Source: DUOX01 sp050944015
Lineage (GTDB): Bacteria > Bacillota > Clostridia > Oscillospirales > Oscillospiraceae
Direction of reading: 5' to 3'
Assembly: GCA_050944015.1 (NCBI GenBank)
Contig: JBMNQG010000022.1
Coordinates: 1-28,558, forward strand
DNA: 28,558 nt
Part shown: positions 7,853 to 15,226 of the stretch, in pieces
How the letters are laid out: each line of letters begins with the position of its first letter
Position numbering within the stretch: position 1 is the first letter of the stretch
Notes under the pieces: generated by a model
The model's database searches: none
What the model was told of the DNA's origin: nothing
The model's input: only the letters and a program-made list of their open reading frames with translations
Position numbers and translations under genes: made by a program

Positions 7853-9101
7853 TTGCTATTCCTCCCAGTATCCTAAAATCCTCAAAAAAGCCCGGATATG
7901 ACTTTTCCACCGCCCTCCAGCCGCTGATGGTTACGGGTTCATCCGAAAACAGGGCGGCCACGGCGGCGCTCATAACCATTCTGTGGTCGTTAAAACCGGA
8001 TACCCTGCCTCCTTTTAATCTCTTTCCGCCCCGGATAACCAGTTCGTCTGCCTTTTCTATTACTTCCGCACCCAGCCTTGTAAGGGTGTCCGCAATGGCG
8101 GAGAGCCTGTCGCTTTCCTTAAGCCTAAGTCTTCGGGCGTTGTAAATCCTCGTGTAGCCTTTTGCTGCGGCGGCCACCACAGAAAGGACCGGAATAAGGT
8201 CGGGAATTTCCCCCGCATCGATTTCAATTCCCCTTAATGGAGCGGAAGATACGGTTACAGAGCCGGGAGAGACCTTCACGTCCGCCCCGAAGCCTCTTAA
8301 AATGTCCGCAACCGCCCTGTCCCCTTGGGTGGAGTCCATATTAATGCCCTCTACCGTGACGGGATCTGACAGTGCCCCGGCGCATAGCCAGAAGGCCGCG
8401 TTGGACCAGTCCCCTTCGGCAGCCAGATCATTTGGGGACGTATATTTTGAACCGGCAGCCACTTCATACCTATCTTTCCCATCCTTAACATTCACCCCGA
8501 ACCGGCGCATCACGGAAAGGGTCATATCCACATAGCCCTTGGACTGCAGGGGAGTGAGAAGTTCTACCCGCCCGCCGCCTATCAGGGGGAGGGCCAAAAG
8601 TATGCCGGTCAGGTACTGGGAGCTTATATCCCCCGGCAGGGAAAAGACCCCTCCTTTCAGACCACCGGATACGTCAAGGGGCAGGCGCCGGGAGCTGAAG
8701 ACAGCCCCGTGCTCCTCAAGCTGCGTTAGGAGAGGCTCGAGGGGCCGCTGGGGCAGCCTGCCTGAGCCCGTAAACCTTGCCCCACAGCCCAGGGCCGCGG
8801 CAACGGGTATCAAAAACCGCAGGGTAGAGCCGCTTTCGCCGCAGTCCAGCAGGGGAGAGGTGGGGATGTGCGGGCCAATGGGAGCAATGGTAAGGGATGC
8901 CGCGTCCCGGCAGATTTTCGCTCCCAGGGCCGAAAGGCATCTTATTGTGGCCTCAATATCCTCCGACGTGCCCTTCAGCTTCAGAGCAACCGGCCTGTCG
9001 CCCAGGGCGGCGCATATCAGCATACGGTGGACGTGGGATTTGGATGGGATGGCTGAAATAACGCCGGAAAGGGGAGAGGGGATTACCGTAATTTTATCCA
9101 T
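7845..9101 (-). CDS. aroA: 3-phosphoshikimate 1-carboxyvinyltransferase (EPSP synthase)
   Basis: A 418-residue enzyme joining shikimate 3-phosphate and phosphoenolpyruvate. Evidence includes SKSHVHRMLI at the N-terminus, the PEP-site loop CGESGSTLRFLIP, the RPLEPL arginine segment, the SSQYLTG motif, GDWSNAAFW, and RLRLKESDRL near the C-terminus. I choose ATG 9101, with TAGGTGAT upstream; an in-frame GTG at 9110 would add three residues. The start lies 2 bases beyond the aroB stop. In the loop equivalent to the E. coli LGNAGTAMRP segment the Gly is kept, while the following Thr and Pro positions are Ser and Phe. Confidence 0.97.
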   Translation of the reverse strand: MDKITVIPSPLSGVISAIPSKSHVHRMLICAALGDRPVALKLKGTSEDIEATIRCLSALGAKICRDAASLTIAPIGPHIPTSPLLDCGESGSTLRFLIPVAAALGCGARFTGSGRLPQRPLEPLLTQLEEHGAVFSSRRLPLDVSGGLKGGVFSLPGDISSQYLTGILLALPLIGGGRVELLTPLQSKGYVDMTLSVMRRFGVNVKDGKDRYEVAAGSKYTSPNDLAAEGDWSNAAFWLCAGALSDPVTVEGINMDSTQGDRAVADILRGFGADVKVSPGSVTVSSAPLRGIEIDAGEIPDLIPVLSVVAAAAKGYTRIYNARRLRLKESDRLSAIADTLTRLGAEVIEKADELVIRGGKRLKGGRVSGFNDHRMVMSAAVAALFSDEPVTISGWRAVEKSYPGFFEDFRILGGIANV

Positions 9102-9102
9102 A

Positions 9103-10161
9103 TCAATCACCTAGGCCCGCGGCAATAAAGCCGGGTAGTTCGGAAACGTCAATTTTGTGTATATGGCACTGGCCGATTCTCAGGGGGATGACCAGGTTAA
9201 TGCGGCCGCCGCTGCGCTTTTTGTCGGACATGGCGGCGGCTGTCAGCTCCTCCGCTGAATAGGGGCAGGAGACGGGAAGCCCATTATTGTTTAGAGCCTT
9301 TAAAATTGGGGATAGGCAGTCTTCATATGACAAGCCAAGGCTGAGGGCGGCCCTTGCGGCAATAACCATGCCCATGGAAACGGCGTGGCCGTGGCTCACA
9401 GTGAAATTGCTGCTCTTCTCAATGGCATGGCCAGCGGTGTGGCCGAAATTCAATAGCTGCCGCAGCCCTCCGTCAAATTCGTCCTTTCCTACGATTTCCG
9501 CCTTTGAAAGAACGCAGCGGTAAATGGTGTCCTCCAAACCCGCCCTGGGATTTCCGGCGGATAGGCGCTCGAAAAGCATGGGGTCGGAGATGACGCCGTA
9601 TTTTATTGCCTCAGCCAGGCCTTCGGAAAACAGGCCGGGCGGAAGAGCGGAGATTACATCGGTGTCGCATATTACAAGCCTGGGCTGATAAAAGGCGCCG
9701 GCCAGGTTTTTACCTGCCGCCAGGTTGACGGCGGTTTTGCCCCCCACGGAGGAATCAATGGCGGCCAGGAAGGTGGTGGGGATTTGGGCGGAGGGCACCC
9801 CCCGCTTGAAGCAGGCGGCGGCAAATCCCGCCAGGTCTCCCGCGACGCCGCCTCCCAGGGCCACCACCAGGTCAGTTTTTGTCAGTTCCTCCCCGGCGAG
9901 AAATTCCAGAACATCACTTAAAACAGCCATGTTTTTGGATGTTTCCCCGTTGGGAAAGATAAATTTTACGACCCGCCAGCCCGCGCCGGCCAGCGACTTT
10001 TCCACCGTATCCGCGTACATGGAGGAGACTATGTCATCGGTAACGATTGCCGCGGTGCCAGGATCGCTTACCTGGGATATAAGCTCCCCGCAGCGGCTTA
10101 AAAGCCCGGCGCCGATTAGAACGTTGTAGCTTCTCGAAGCTTTTACTCGCACCATTTTCAT
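9103..10161 (-). CDS. aroB: 3-dehydroquinate synthase
   Basis: A 352-residue NAD- and metal-dependent enzyme cyclising DAHP to 3-dehydroquinate. Key segments are GGGVAGDLAGFAA (nucleotide site), QIPTTFLAAIDSSVGGKTAVN-like catalytic loop, SEGLAEAIKYG (metal-ligand Glu) and NFGHTAGHAIE (metal-ligand His). The ATG at 10161 has AGGAGG seven bases upstream and overlaps the tyrA stop as ATGA, so coupling with tyrA is likely. A longer in-frame extension to 10305 gives a low-complexity Gly/Ala-rich leader that only shadows tyrA, so I excluded it. Confidence 0.97.
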   Translation of the reverse strand: MKMVRVKASRSYNVLIGAGLLSRCGELISQVSDPGTAAIVTDDIVSSMYADTVEKSLAGAGWRVVKFIFPNGETSKNMAVLSDVLEFLAGEELTKTDLVVALGGGVAGDLAGFAAACFKRGVPSAQIPTTFLAAIDSSVGGKTAVNLAAGKNLAGAFYQPRLVICDTDVISALPPGLFSEGLAEAIKYGVISDPMLFERLSAGNPRAGLEDTIYRCVLSKAEIVGKDEFDGGLRQLLNFGHTAGHAIEKSSNFTVSHGHAVSMGMVIAARAALSLGLSYEDCLSPILKALNNNGLPVSCPYSAEELTAAAMSDKKRSGGRINLVIPLRIGQCHIHKIDVSELPGFIAAGLGD

Positions 10162-11009
10162 TGGCTTTCCTCCTGCATTGCTTCCAGGCTTTCCTTGACT
10201 TCCCTGCATTTGCGCAGCAGACTGCAGAGTCCCCGGCGGTCCTGCCTGCGTGCCAGTTCCGTAAGCTCCCGAAGCCGCCGGATAAACTCCTCCGCTTCCC
10301 TGCACAGGTGCTCTCTGTTTTCAATAAACAGCTCCGCCCACATCTCTTCGTTAATTTTTGCGATTCTTGTCATGTCCCTGAAACTTCCGGCGGAAAAACC
10401 TCCGTGTTCCAGAGCCAGGGGGCTGCCAATATAGGCGCATGACACAAGGTGGCAGAGATGTGAGGTGTAGGATATCATCTGGTCGTGCAGTTCCGGGGTT
10501 ATGATTTGCAGCCTTCCAAAGCCCAGCTTCGACGCCAGCTGCCAGATGCTTTCCACGGCTTCCCTTGGGGTGTACTCGTATGGTGTAAGGATGAGGGAAG
10601 CGTTTTTGAACATTTCAGGGAAGGAGTTTTCAAACCCGCCCCGTTCCACGCCCGCCATGGGATGGGCCCCTACGAATATAAACCCGGCGTTTTCGGTCAC
10701 GCCTTTTAAAGCGGAGCATATAGGGCTTTTTACGCCGCAGCAGTCCATGACAATGGCTCCCTTTTTGAACAGGGGGGCATGCTTTTTTACGTACTCGACG
10801 GTGCCTGCGGGATACAGGGCAACGATGACCATGTCGCACTGGGAAAGTCCGTTTTCAGTGAGCCTGCCGTCGATTGCCCCCTGGTCCAGGGCGGCGTTTA
10901 AAACATCCTGGGAGATGTCGCCGCCCCAGACCACCGCATCCGTATAGGCCTTAAGCGCCTTTGCCAGGCTCCCCCCTATAAGGCCGAGACCAACAATACC
11001 GATAGTCAT
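10158..11009 (-). CDS. tyrA: Prephenate dehydrogenase
   Basis: A 283-residue NAD(P)-dependent enzyme oxidising prephenate to 4-hydroxyphenylpyruvate for tyrosine. The N-terminus is a Rossmann GLGLIGGSLA; GAHPMAGVERGG holds the conserved His region; RDMTRIAKINEEMW is the helical-domain signature. No ACT domain follows: the C-terminal 40 residues are charged and helical. Tyr feedback may therefore act mainly at DAHP synthase and by attenuation (inference). The start at 11009 places the glycine motif at the N-terminus; GGGGAC lies upstream. The longer frame to 11111 adds 34 residues overlapping aroF and is unlikely. Confidence 0.96.
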   Translation of the reverse strand: MTIGIVGLGLIGGSLAKALKAYTDAVVWGGDISQDVLNAALDQGAIDGRLTENGLSQCDMVIVALYPAGTVEYVKKHAPLFKKGAIVMDCCGVKSPICSALKGVTENAGFIFVGAHPMAGVERGGFENSFPEMFKNASLILTPYEYTPREAVESIWQLASKLGFGRLQIITPELHDQMISYTSHLCHLVSCAYIGSPLALEHGGFSAGSFRDMTRIAKINEEMWAELFIENREHLCREAEEFIRRLRELTELARRQDRRGLCSLLRKCREVKESLEAMQEESQ

Positions 11010-11023
11010 GGCACAAGTCCCCG

Positions 11024-12031
11024 CTATCTGTCCGCAAAAGGACGTATTGCCATTATTTTTTCCATAAGCTCGGTAAAGGCCTCCGGGGTCAGGGATTGGG
11101 GTCCGTCGCAAAGGGCGTTGGCCGGGTCGTTGTGCACCTCGATTATGAGCCCGTCGGCTCCGGCGGCAGTGGCGGCAAGGGCCATGGACCGCACCAGGCG
11201 GGCGTAGCCCGTGGAATGGCTGGGGTCAACGATAACGGGAAGGTGGGTAAGCCCGTGCAGAACAGGTATCGCCGAGAGGTCGAGAGTGTTTCTGGTATAG
11301 GTTTCAAAGGTCCTGATGCCCCGCTCGCAGAGAATTACCTCTCTGTTGCCGCCCGCAAGGATATACTCGGCACTCATGAGCAGCTCCTGCAGGGTGTTGG
11401 CAAGGCCGCGCTTGAGCAGCACGGGTTTTCTCAGGTGGCCAAGCTGTTTTAGGAGCTCAAAGTTTTGCATGTTTCTGGCGCCTACCTGTATAATGTCAAT
11501 TTCTTCAAAAAGGGGAATATGGGAGGCGTCCATAATTTCGCTGACTACGGGAAGGCCTGTTTCTTTTTTGGCTTCCAGCAGTAGCTTGATGCCGGCCTCG
11601 TGAAGGCCCTGGAAGGAGTAGGGCGAGGTGCGGGGCTTAAATGCGCCCCCGCGCAGGAGGGTTGCTCCTGCGGCTTTAACGGCCTTCGCCACGGAAATTA
11701 TCTGCTCCTCGGACTCCACGGAGCAGGGGCCGGCAATCACCTGAAAGTGCCCGCCGCCAATTTTGACACCGGAGGGCAGGGTTATGACCGTGTCCTCCCC
11801 GTGAAACTTCCTGCTGGCGTTTTTAAAAGGCTCCTGGATGCGCTTTACGTCTTCAACAATTTCCAGGGCCCTGATGACCTCGATATCAAGGGATGATGTG
11901 TCGCCGACAATACCCAGAATGGTGTGGTTGGCGCCTATTGAGAGGTGGACGTCGAAGCCCTTGTTTTTAAGCCAGTCGCTGAAGTTGTCTATTTGAGATT
12001 TGCTTGCATTCTTTTTTACGATTACTACCAA
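11024..12031 (-). CDS. aroF: 3-deoxy-7-phosphoheptulonate synthase, type Ibeta with N-terminal regulatory domain
   Basis: The first pathway enzyme, condensing PEP and erythrose 4-phosphate. Residues 1 to about 70 form a ferredoxin-like regulatory domain as in the Thermotoga-type enzyme, followed by the barrel: AGPCSVES, GGAFKPRTSPYSFQG, VGARNMQNFELL, LLKRG, CERGIRTFE, VDPSHSTG. I start at TTG 12031 (335 residues): an AGGGGGGG site ends 5 bases before it, and the protein then begins like its relatives. ATG 12058 is in frame but lies only 3 bases after the attenuator U-tract with no ribosome site. In this subfamily the N-terminal domain binds Tyr/Phe. It is first in the operon and directly follows the attenuator. 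Confidence 0.95.
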   Translation of the reverse strand: MVVIVKKNASKSQIDNFSDWLKNKGFDVHLSIGANHTILGIVGDTSSLDIEVIRALEIVEDVKRIQEPFKNASRKFHGEDTVITLPSGVKIGGGHFQVIAGPCSVESEEQIISVAKAVKAAGATLLRGGAFKPRTSPYSFQGLHEAGIKLLLEAKKETGLPVVSEIMDASHIPLFEEIDIIQVGARNMQNFELLKQLGHLRKPVLLKRGLANTLQELLMSAEYILAGGNREVILCERGIRTFETYTRNTLDLSAIPVLHGLTHLPVIVDPSHSTGYARLVRSMALAATAAGADGLIIEVHNDPANALCDGPQSLTPEAFTELMEKIMAIRPFADR

Positions 12032-12060
12032 AATTGCCCCCCCTAGGTGTTTTTTCATAT

Positions 12061-12100
12061 AAAAAAAAGGGTTCCGCAGTGAGTATTACTGCGGAACCCT
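12061..12100 (-). terminator. Attenuator terminator in the aroF leader
   Basis: On the minus strand, AGGGTTCCGCAGT (12100-12088) pairs perfectly with ACTGCGGAACCCT (12080-12068) around the loop AATACTC, followed by eight T residues to 12061. It lies between the aromatic leader peptide and aroF, about 30 bases before the aroF start. It therefore acts inside the transcript and not at a gene end. Confidence 0.92.
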
Positions 12101-12228
12101 CAATTGATGCTGTGTTAAGGTGGATTTATGCGGTTATGCCAACATCAATTGTAGCCGTTTTGCAGCATACTCAACCAAGCCTTATCCAAAAAGTAGATAA
12201 AGCCAAAGTAAAAATAATAGTATGCTGC
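12081..12228 (-). promoter_or_regulatory. Mutually exclusive attenuator/antiterminator RNA pairings
   Basis: Region 1 (GCAGCATACT, 12228-12219; leader codons 9-12) is perfectly complementary to region 2 (AGTATGCTGC, 12171-12162; codons 28-31). Region 2, extended as GAGTATGCTGC, can instead pair with region 3 (GCAGTAATACTC, 12092-12081). Region 3 is the terminator's 5' arm end and loop; this gives 6 + 4 pairs around a small internal loop. A 12-bp spacer stem, CAATTGATGTTG (12151-12140) with CAGCATCAATTG (12112-12101, one G-U), brings regions 2 and 3 together and includes the leader stop codon. Stalling at the Tyr/Phe codons would mask region 1, free region 2 and block the terminator. A ribosome reaching the stop would mask region 2 and allow termination. 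Confidence 0.8.
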
Positions 12229-12252
12229 TGTGGCGAATGAGCGAATTGACAT
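12145..12252 (-). CDS. Aromatic-rich leader peptide of the aro operon
   Basis: A 35-residue frame, ATG 12252 to TGA ending 12145, with GGAGA 8 bases upstream. Codons 11-21 read YYYFYFGFIYF: five Tyr and five Phe within eleven codons, with a single Trp at 26 and one more Tyr at 34. It lies between a consensus promoter and a terminator directly upstream of the aromatic operon. This is the hallmark of a control peptide for ribosome-mediated attenuation. The peptide itself probably has no function beyond being translated. It is in frame with a longer ORF running back into the TPM gene, but the promoter and ribosome site support this short start. Confidence 0.9.
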   Translation of the reverse strand: MSIRSFATAAYYYFYFGFIYFLDKAWLSMLQNGYN

Positions 12253-12295
12253 GATTACATTCTCCATATCAGTGCAGATGCAGGAAATTTCCATC

Positions 12296-12324
12296 ATTAT
12301 AGGCAGATGCAGAGACAATGTCAA
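12296..12324 (-). promoter_or_regulatory. Consensus promoter of the aromatic operon
   Basis: On the minus strand, TTGACA (12324-12319), a 17-base spacer and TATAAT (12301-12296) match the housekeeping consensus at all twelve positions. Initiation is expected near 12289, about 37 bases before the leader peptide start. Such a strong promoter with no evident operator suggests that control is placed downstream, in the attenuator. Confidence 0.92.
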
Positions 12325-12410
12325 GAGCTTTTTTAACATTATCTTCAAATTATATGCTTTTATAAAAATCGTGCGGAGAAACTGTTGCCCGGCTGTAAAA
12401 TATGCCTGTA

Positions 12411-13388
12411 TCAACGGCGCCCGGCGCCGCCGCCGCCGGAGAATCCGCCGCCGCCGGAGCCGCGGCCTCCGCCGAAGCCGCCGCCGAAACCTCCACTCCG
12501 TCCGCCGCCGCCAAAGCCGCTGCCGCCGCCAAAGCCGCCGCCGCGCCAACGGTCATTTCTGCTGCTCCTGGCCGCGTTGCCGGGAGGGGGAGGAGGCGGA
12601 GGCGGAGGATTCCAGGGACCACGGCGGTAGCGCCTGCCGAAGAAGGGGAAGATGGGAATAAAGAACGTACTCCTGTAACCGCCGTAGCCCCCGTAATAAT
12701 GACGGCTGTACCTTGAAGCGGCGGAAATGATTATGATTATCACCAATACTACCAGCAGCAATACAAAAATCCCGTTCACAAAGTTCCAAGAGGAATAAGC
12801 GGTGTCGTAATACGGTTCGCCTTCGTAGTAGTGTTCCTCGGCCGGCGACGGGATTTCTTCCTGGTAATCCGGATTCGAGGCAACCACATTGGACCCGTAA
12901 TAACCGTCAAACCAGTACAAAAGCTGCATAAAAAGGGTAGAGACGGCCGTGTCGTATTCCCCGGCGTCAAAATCCGGCCAGAAATATTCGTCCAGCATGT
13001 TGCTGACCTTGGATTCGGTAAGGTTGCCGGTGAGCCCAGCGCCCACCGTTAACCAGGCCTTGTTTTCGCCCACGGCCAGAAGCAGGAGCAGCCCGTTGTT
13101 TTCCTCGGCGCTCCCCACTCCCCAGTCGTTAAAGAGCTGGTTTGCATACTCGTCGGAATACATCCCGTCCAGGTAGTTTACGGTCACCACGACGATTTGG
13201 GCGCCCTTGCACTGGTGCTCAAGGGCACCGTTGTAGTTTATAATCAGCTCCTCAGTAACGTTGGAGAGTACATCCGCGTAGTCAGCCACATAGAACTCCT
13301 CGCTGGCGGGCACCACCGCAAGGGCGGGGCCGCACAGCAGGGACAGGATAAGAACTATGGTCAAAGGTAAAGCAGCAGTCTTTTTCAT
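12411..13388 (-). CDS. TPM-domain (YgcG-like) membrane protein with Gly-rich tail
   Basis: A 325-residue predicted exported protein. Residues 1-24 form a signal peptide ending PALA. Residues about 30-155 are a TPM domain (TLP18.3/Psb32/MOLO-1 type), with the typical DWGVGSAEENNGLLLLLA stretch. One membrane helix lies at about 203-224. The rest is low complexity: aromatic/basic, nine prolines in a row (261-269), then a Gly/Ser/Arg tail. TPM proteins are often encoded beside LemA proteins, as here; their role in the envelope is poorly defined. The very GC-rich 12420-12560 DNA is this coding tail and not a non-coding repeat. It begins 9 bases after the LemA-like gene. Confidence 0.88.
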   Translation of the reverse strand: MKKTAALPLTIVLILSLLCGPALAVVPASEEFYVADYADVLSNVTEELIINYNGALEHQCKGAQIVVVTVNYLDGMYSDEYANQLFNDWGVGSAEENNGLLLLLAVGENKAWLTVGAGLTGNLTESKVSNMLDEYFWPDFDAGEYDTAVSTLFMQLLYWFDGYYGSNVVASNPDYQEEIPSPAEEHYYEGEPYYDTAYSSWNFVNGIFVLLLVVLVIIIIISAASRYSRHYYGGYGGYRSTFFIPIFPFFGRRYRRGPWNPPPPPPPPPGNAARSSRNDRWRGGGFGGGSGFGGGGRSGGFGGGFGGGRGSGGGGFSGGGGAGRR

Positions 13389-13397
13389 ATTGACATC

Positions 13398-13979
13398 CTA
13401 TTCATACAATTCCGGGGGGTCAACCCAGGAGATTCTCCAAAGAAAGTTTGTGGGAAAAACGTTCAGGGTTGTGCGGTAAAATTCGTGTACCGCCTCGTTG
13501 TAGCCGGCTTTTTCAATGGCCGCCTGAGCGCCGTAAAAATCGCTGCGGTTGTTCTTGAAATTTTCCGCCTCGCGCTCGGAAAGCTCTATGGCTTCCATTC
13601 CTTTTTCCAGGTTGTCAAAGGCGTCCTGAAGCTCCTTATTTGCATTATATACAGTTTTGAGCGAAGCTTTGCCACTCTTGGCTTCATTAAGCGCATCAAT
13701 AAGCCTGTTTCTTGCATCCCGGAGGTCCTGCGTTTCGATTTCCACCTGGCTGTAATTGGCGGTTATGCTAGCCACCGCGTTTGCGGCGTCTATGCGGGTC
13801 TTCAGCTGGATGGCGATGCTCTTGCGGGTGTAGCCTTCATATACAACGCCGGTAAAGAAACCGTCCCTGACCTTCTGGCACTCGGCGCCCAAAGTGCGGT
13901 TTACGCTGAAAACGGTGGAAAGGAATATAATTACGGCGGTTATAATAATTGCCACAGGGCGTTTTTTTAATATTTCCAT
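13398..13979 (-). CDS. Divergent LemA-like membrane-anchored protein
   Basis: 193 residues from the chosen ATG 13979, with AAAGGA about 9 bases upstream; an ATG at 13985 is also in frame. One N-terminal membrane helix lies at about 8-24. The remainder is helical and probably coiled-coil. The segment SIAIQLKTRIDAANAVASI resembles the LemA signature (dvqLkrRidlipnLv), and ARNRL follows, but similarity is weak, so the assignment leans on its place next to a TPM gene. LemA proteins are membrane-anchored helical bundles exposed outside the cytoplasm with no known enzymatic activity. Confidence 0.65.
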   Translation of the reverse strand: MEILKKRPVAIIITAVIIFLSTVFSVNRTLGAECQKVRDGFFTGVVYEGYTRKSIAIQLKTRIDAANAVASITANYSQVEIETQDLRDARNRLIDALNEAKSGKASLKTVYNANKELQDAFDNLEKGMEAIELSEREAENFKNNRSDFYGAQAAIEKAGYNEAVHEFYRTTLNVFPTNFLWRISWVDPPELYE

Positions 13980-14015
13980 AGGCATACGTCCTTTCAACAG
14001 TTGCGGGAGGGGGGA

Positions 14016-15176
14016 TTAGCCTCTCAGCTCCAGCAGCTTCTGCTTGAGCTCGCCCTCAATGCGTCCCAGTTCAGCTTCGGCCTCGGCACGGCGCGTGCGG
14101 CCTTCCTCCTGGATCTGCCGCACTTCTTCCAGGGTTTTTATGAGTTCCTCGTTGGTGTGCTTAAGGGTCTCCAGGTCCACTATGCCACGCTCAGCCTCCC
14201 TGGCCACGTCAACGCTGCCCTGGCGCAGTGCCTCGGCGTTTCTGCGGAGCAGCTCGTTTGTGAGGTTGGACACCTCCCGCTGGGCGCTCATGGCCTGCTG
14301 GGAATGGTACATGGAAAGGGCCAGCACCATCTGTGACTTCCACAGGGGGATGGTGTTCACGATGGAGGTCTGTATTTTTTCCGCCATGAGGCTGTCGTTG
14401 TTTTGAATCATCCGAATCTGGGGAGACATCTGTATAGAAATCATGCGCGTCAGCTCCAGGTCGTGAAGCCTCTTTTCAAAACGTCCCAGCATGTTGGCAA
14501 AGTCGTTGGCCGCCTGGGCGTCCTCGGGAAGGCCAGACTGCCTCGCCTTCTCCTGAAGCCTGGGCAGCTCGGTCTGCCTGAGCTCTTCCAGACGCAGCTT
14601 GCCCGCTATGATATACATAGAGAGCTCCTTATTGTAGGCCAGGTTCATCTCGTACATCTTGTCCAGCATGGCAATGTCCTTTGTAAGGACCCTCCAGTGG
14701 TTGTCCAGCGCCTCGGTAATTTTGTCCACGTTGATCTGGACCTTGTCGTAGTGGGCTTTCAGTGTGGCAATCTTGTTCTTCGTCTTTCTGAAAAGCCCCA
14801 TAAGGCCCTTCTTTTCCTCCTCGGAAAAGTTGAAACCCTGAAGCTCCACCACCAGGGCGGACAGCATGTCCCCCACCTGTCCCAGGTCCTTACTTCTTAC
14901 ATTGCTCAAAGCGGCGCTTGAAAATTCAGACACATTTTTCTGGGCGGCGGCGCCGTAATTAAGGACCATGTTGGTGTCGGTAACGTCGATTTGCTTGGCG
15001 AACTCCCGGACGGCGGCCTGCTCCTCGGGAGAGAGCCTGTTTATGTCCAGCTTTTCCACCGGGACTTCCGCCTCGGGCTTTGCCGCCTCCTCGGCGGCGG
15101 ATGGGGCGGGAGCGCTTAGCGCGTCTTCCACCTGGGGATGCAAAGTCAAAGAGGGTATATATTCCTTGTTGTCCAT
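14016..15176 (-). CDS. TelA/KlaA-family toxic anion resistance protein
   Basis: A 386-residue soluble helical protein of the TelA (YaaN-like) family. The N-terminal 50 residues are Ala/Pro/Glu-rich and probably disordered. The rest is nearly all helical with coiled-coil character. Family-like segments include FRKTKNKIATLKAHYDKVQ, MYEMNLAYNKEL, and SIVNTIPLWKSQMVLAL. The name comes from plasmid tellurite resistance; chromosomal copies are widespread in Bacillota and probably serve the envelope. It follows xpaC by 50 bases with AAAGGACAG upstream, the same xpaC-yaaN order known from Bacillus. Confidence 0.92.
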   Translation of the reverse strand: MDNKEYIPSLTLHPQVEDALSAPAPSAAEEAAKPEAEVPVEKLDINRLSPEEQAAVREFAKQIDVTDTNMVLNYGAAAQKNVSEFSSAALSNVRSKDLGQVGDMLSALVVELQGFNFSEEEKKGLMGLFRKTKNKIATLKAHYDKVQINVDKITEALDNHWRVLTKDIAMLDKMYEMNLAYNKELSMYIIAGKLRLEELRQTELPRLQEKARQSGLPEDAQAANDFANMLGRFEKRLHDLELTRMISIQMSPQIRMIQNNDSLMAEKIQTSIVNTIPLWKSQMVLALSMYHSQQAMSAQREVSNLTNELLRRNAEALRQGSVDVAREAERGIVDLETLKHTNEELIKTLEEVRQIQEEGRTRRAEAEAELGRIEGELKQKLLELRG

Positions 15177-15226
15177 AGCTCGCTGTCCTTTCGTACTTCT
15201 ATCGTGCTTTATTGTCAGAAAACCTG

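Noticed and set aside
10162..10305. 48-residue N-terminal extension of AroB
   Set aside because: Low-complexity translation overlapping tyrA. The AGGAGG site and family length support the start at 10161.
12061..12300. T-box riboswitch as the aroF control element
   Set aside because: No AGGGTGGNACCGCG-like motif or specifier-loop arrangement is present. The leader has an aromatic-rich ORF, promoter and attenuator instead.
12411..12570. GGC/CCG-rich repeat tract as a microsatellite or CRISPR-like element
   Set aside because: It is the coding DNA of the Gly-rich tail of the TPM protein; units are irregular and there are no spacers.
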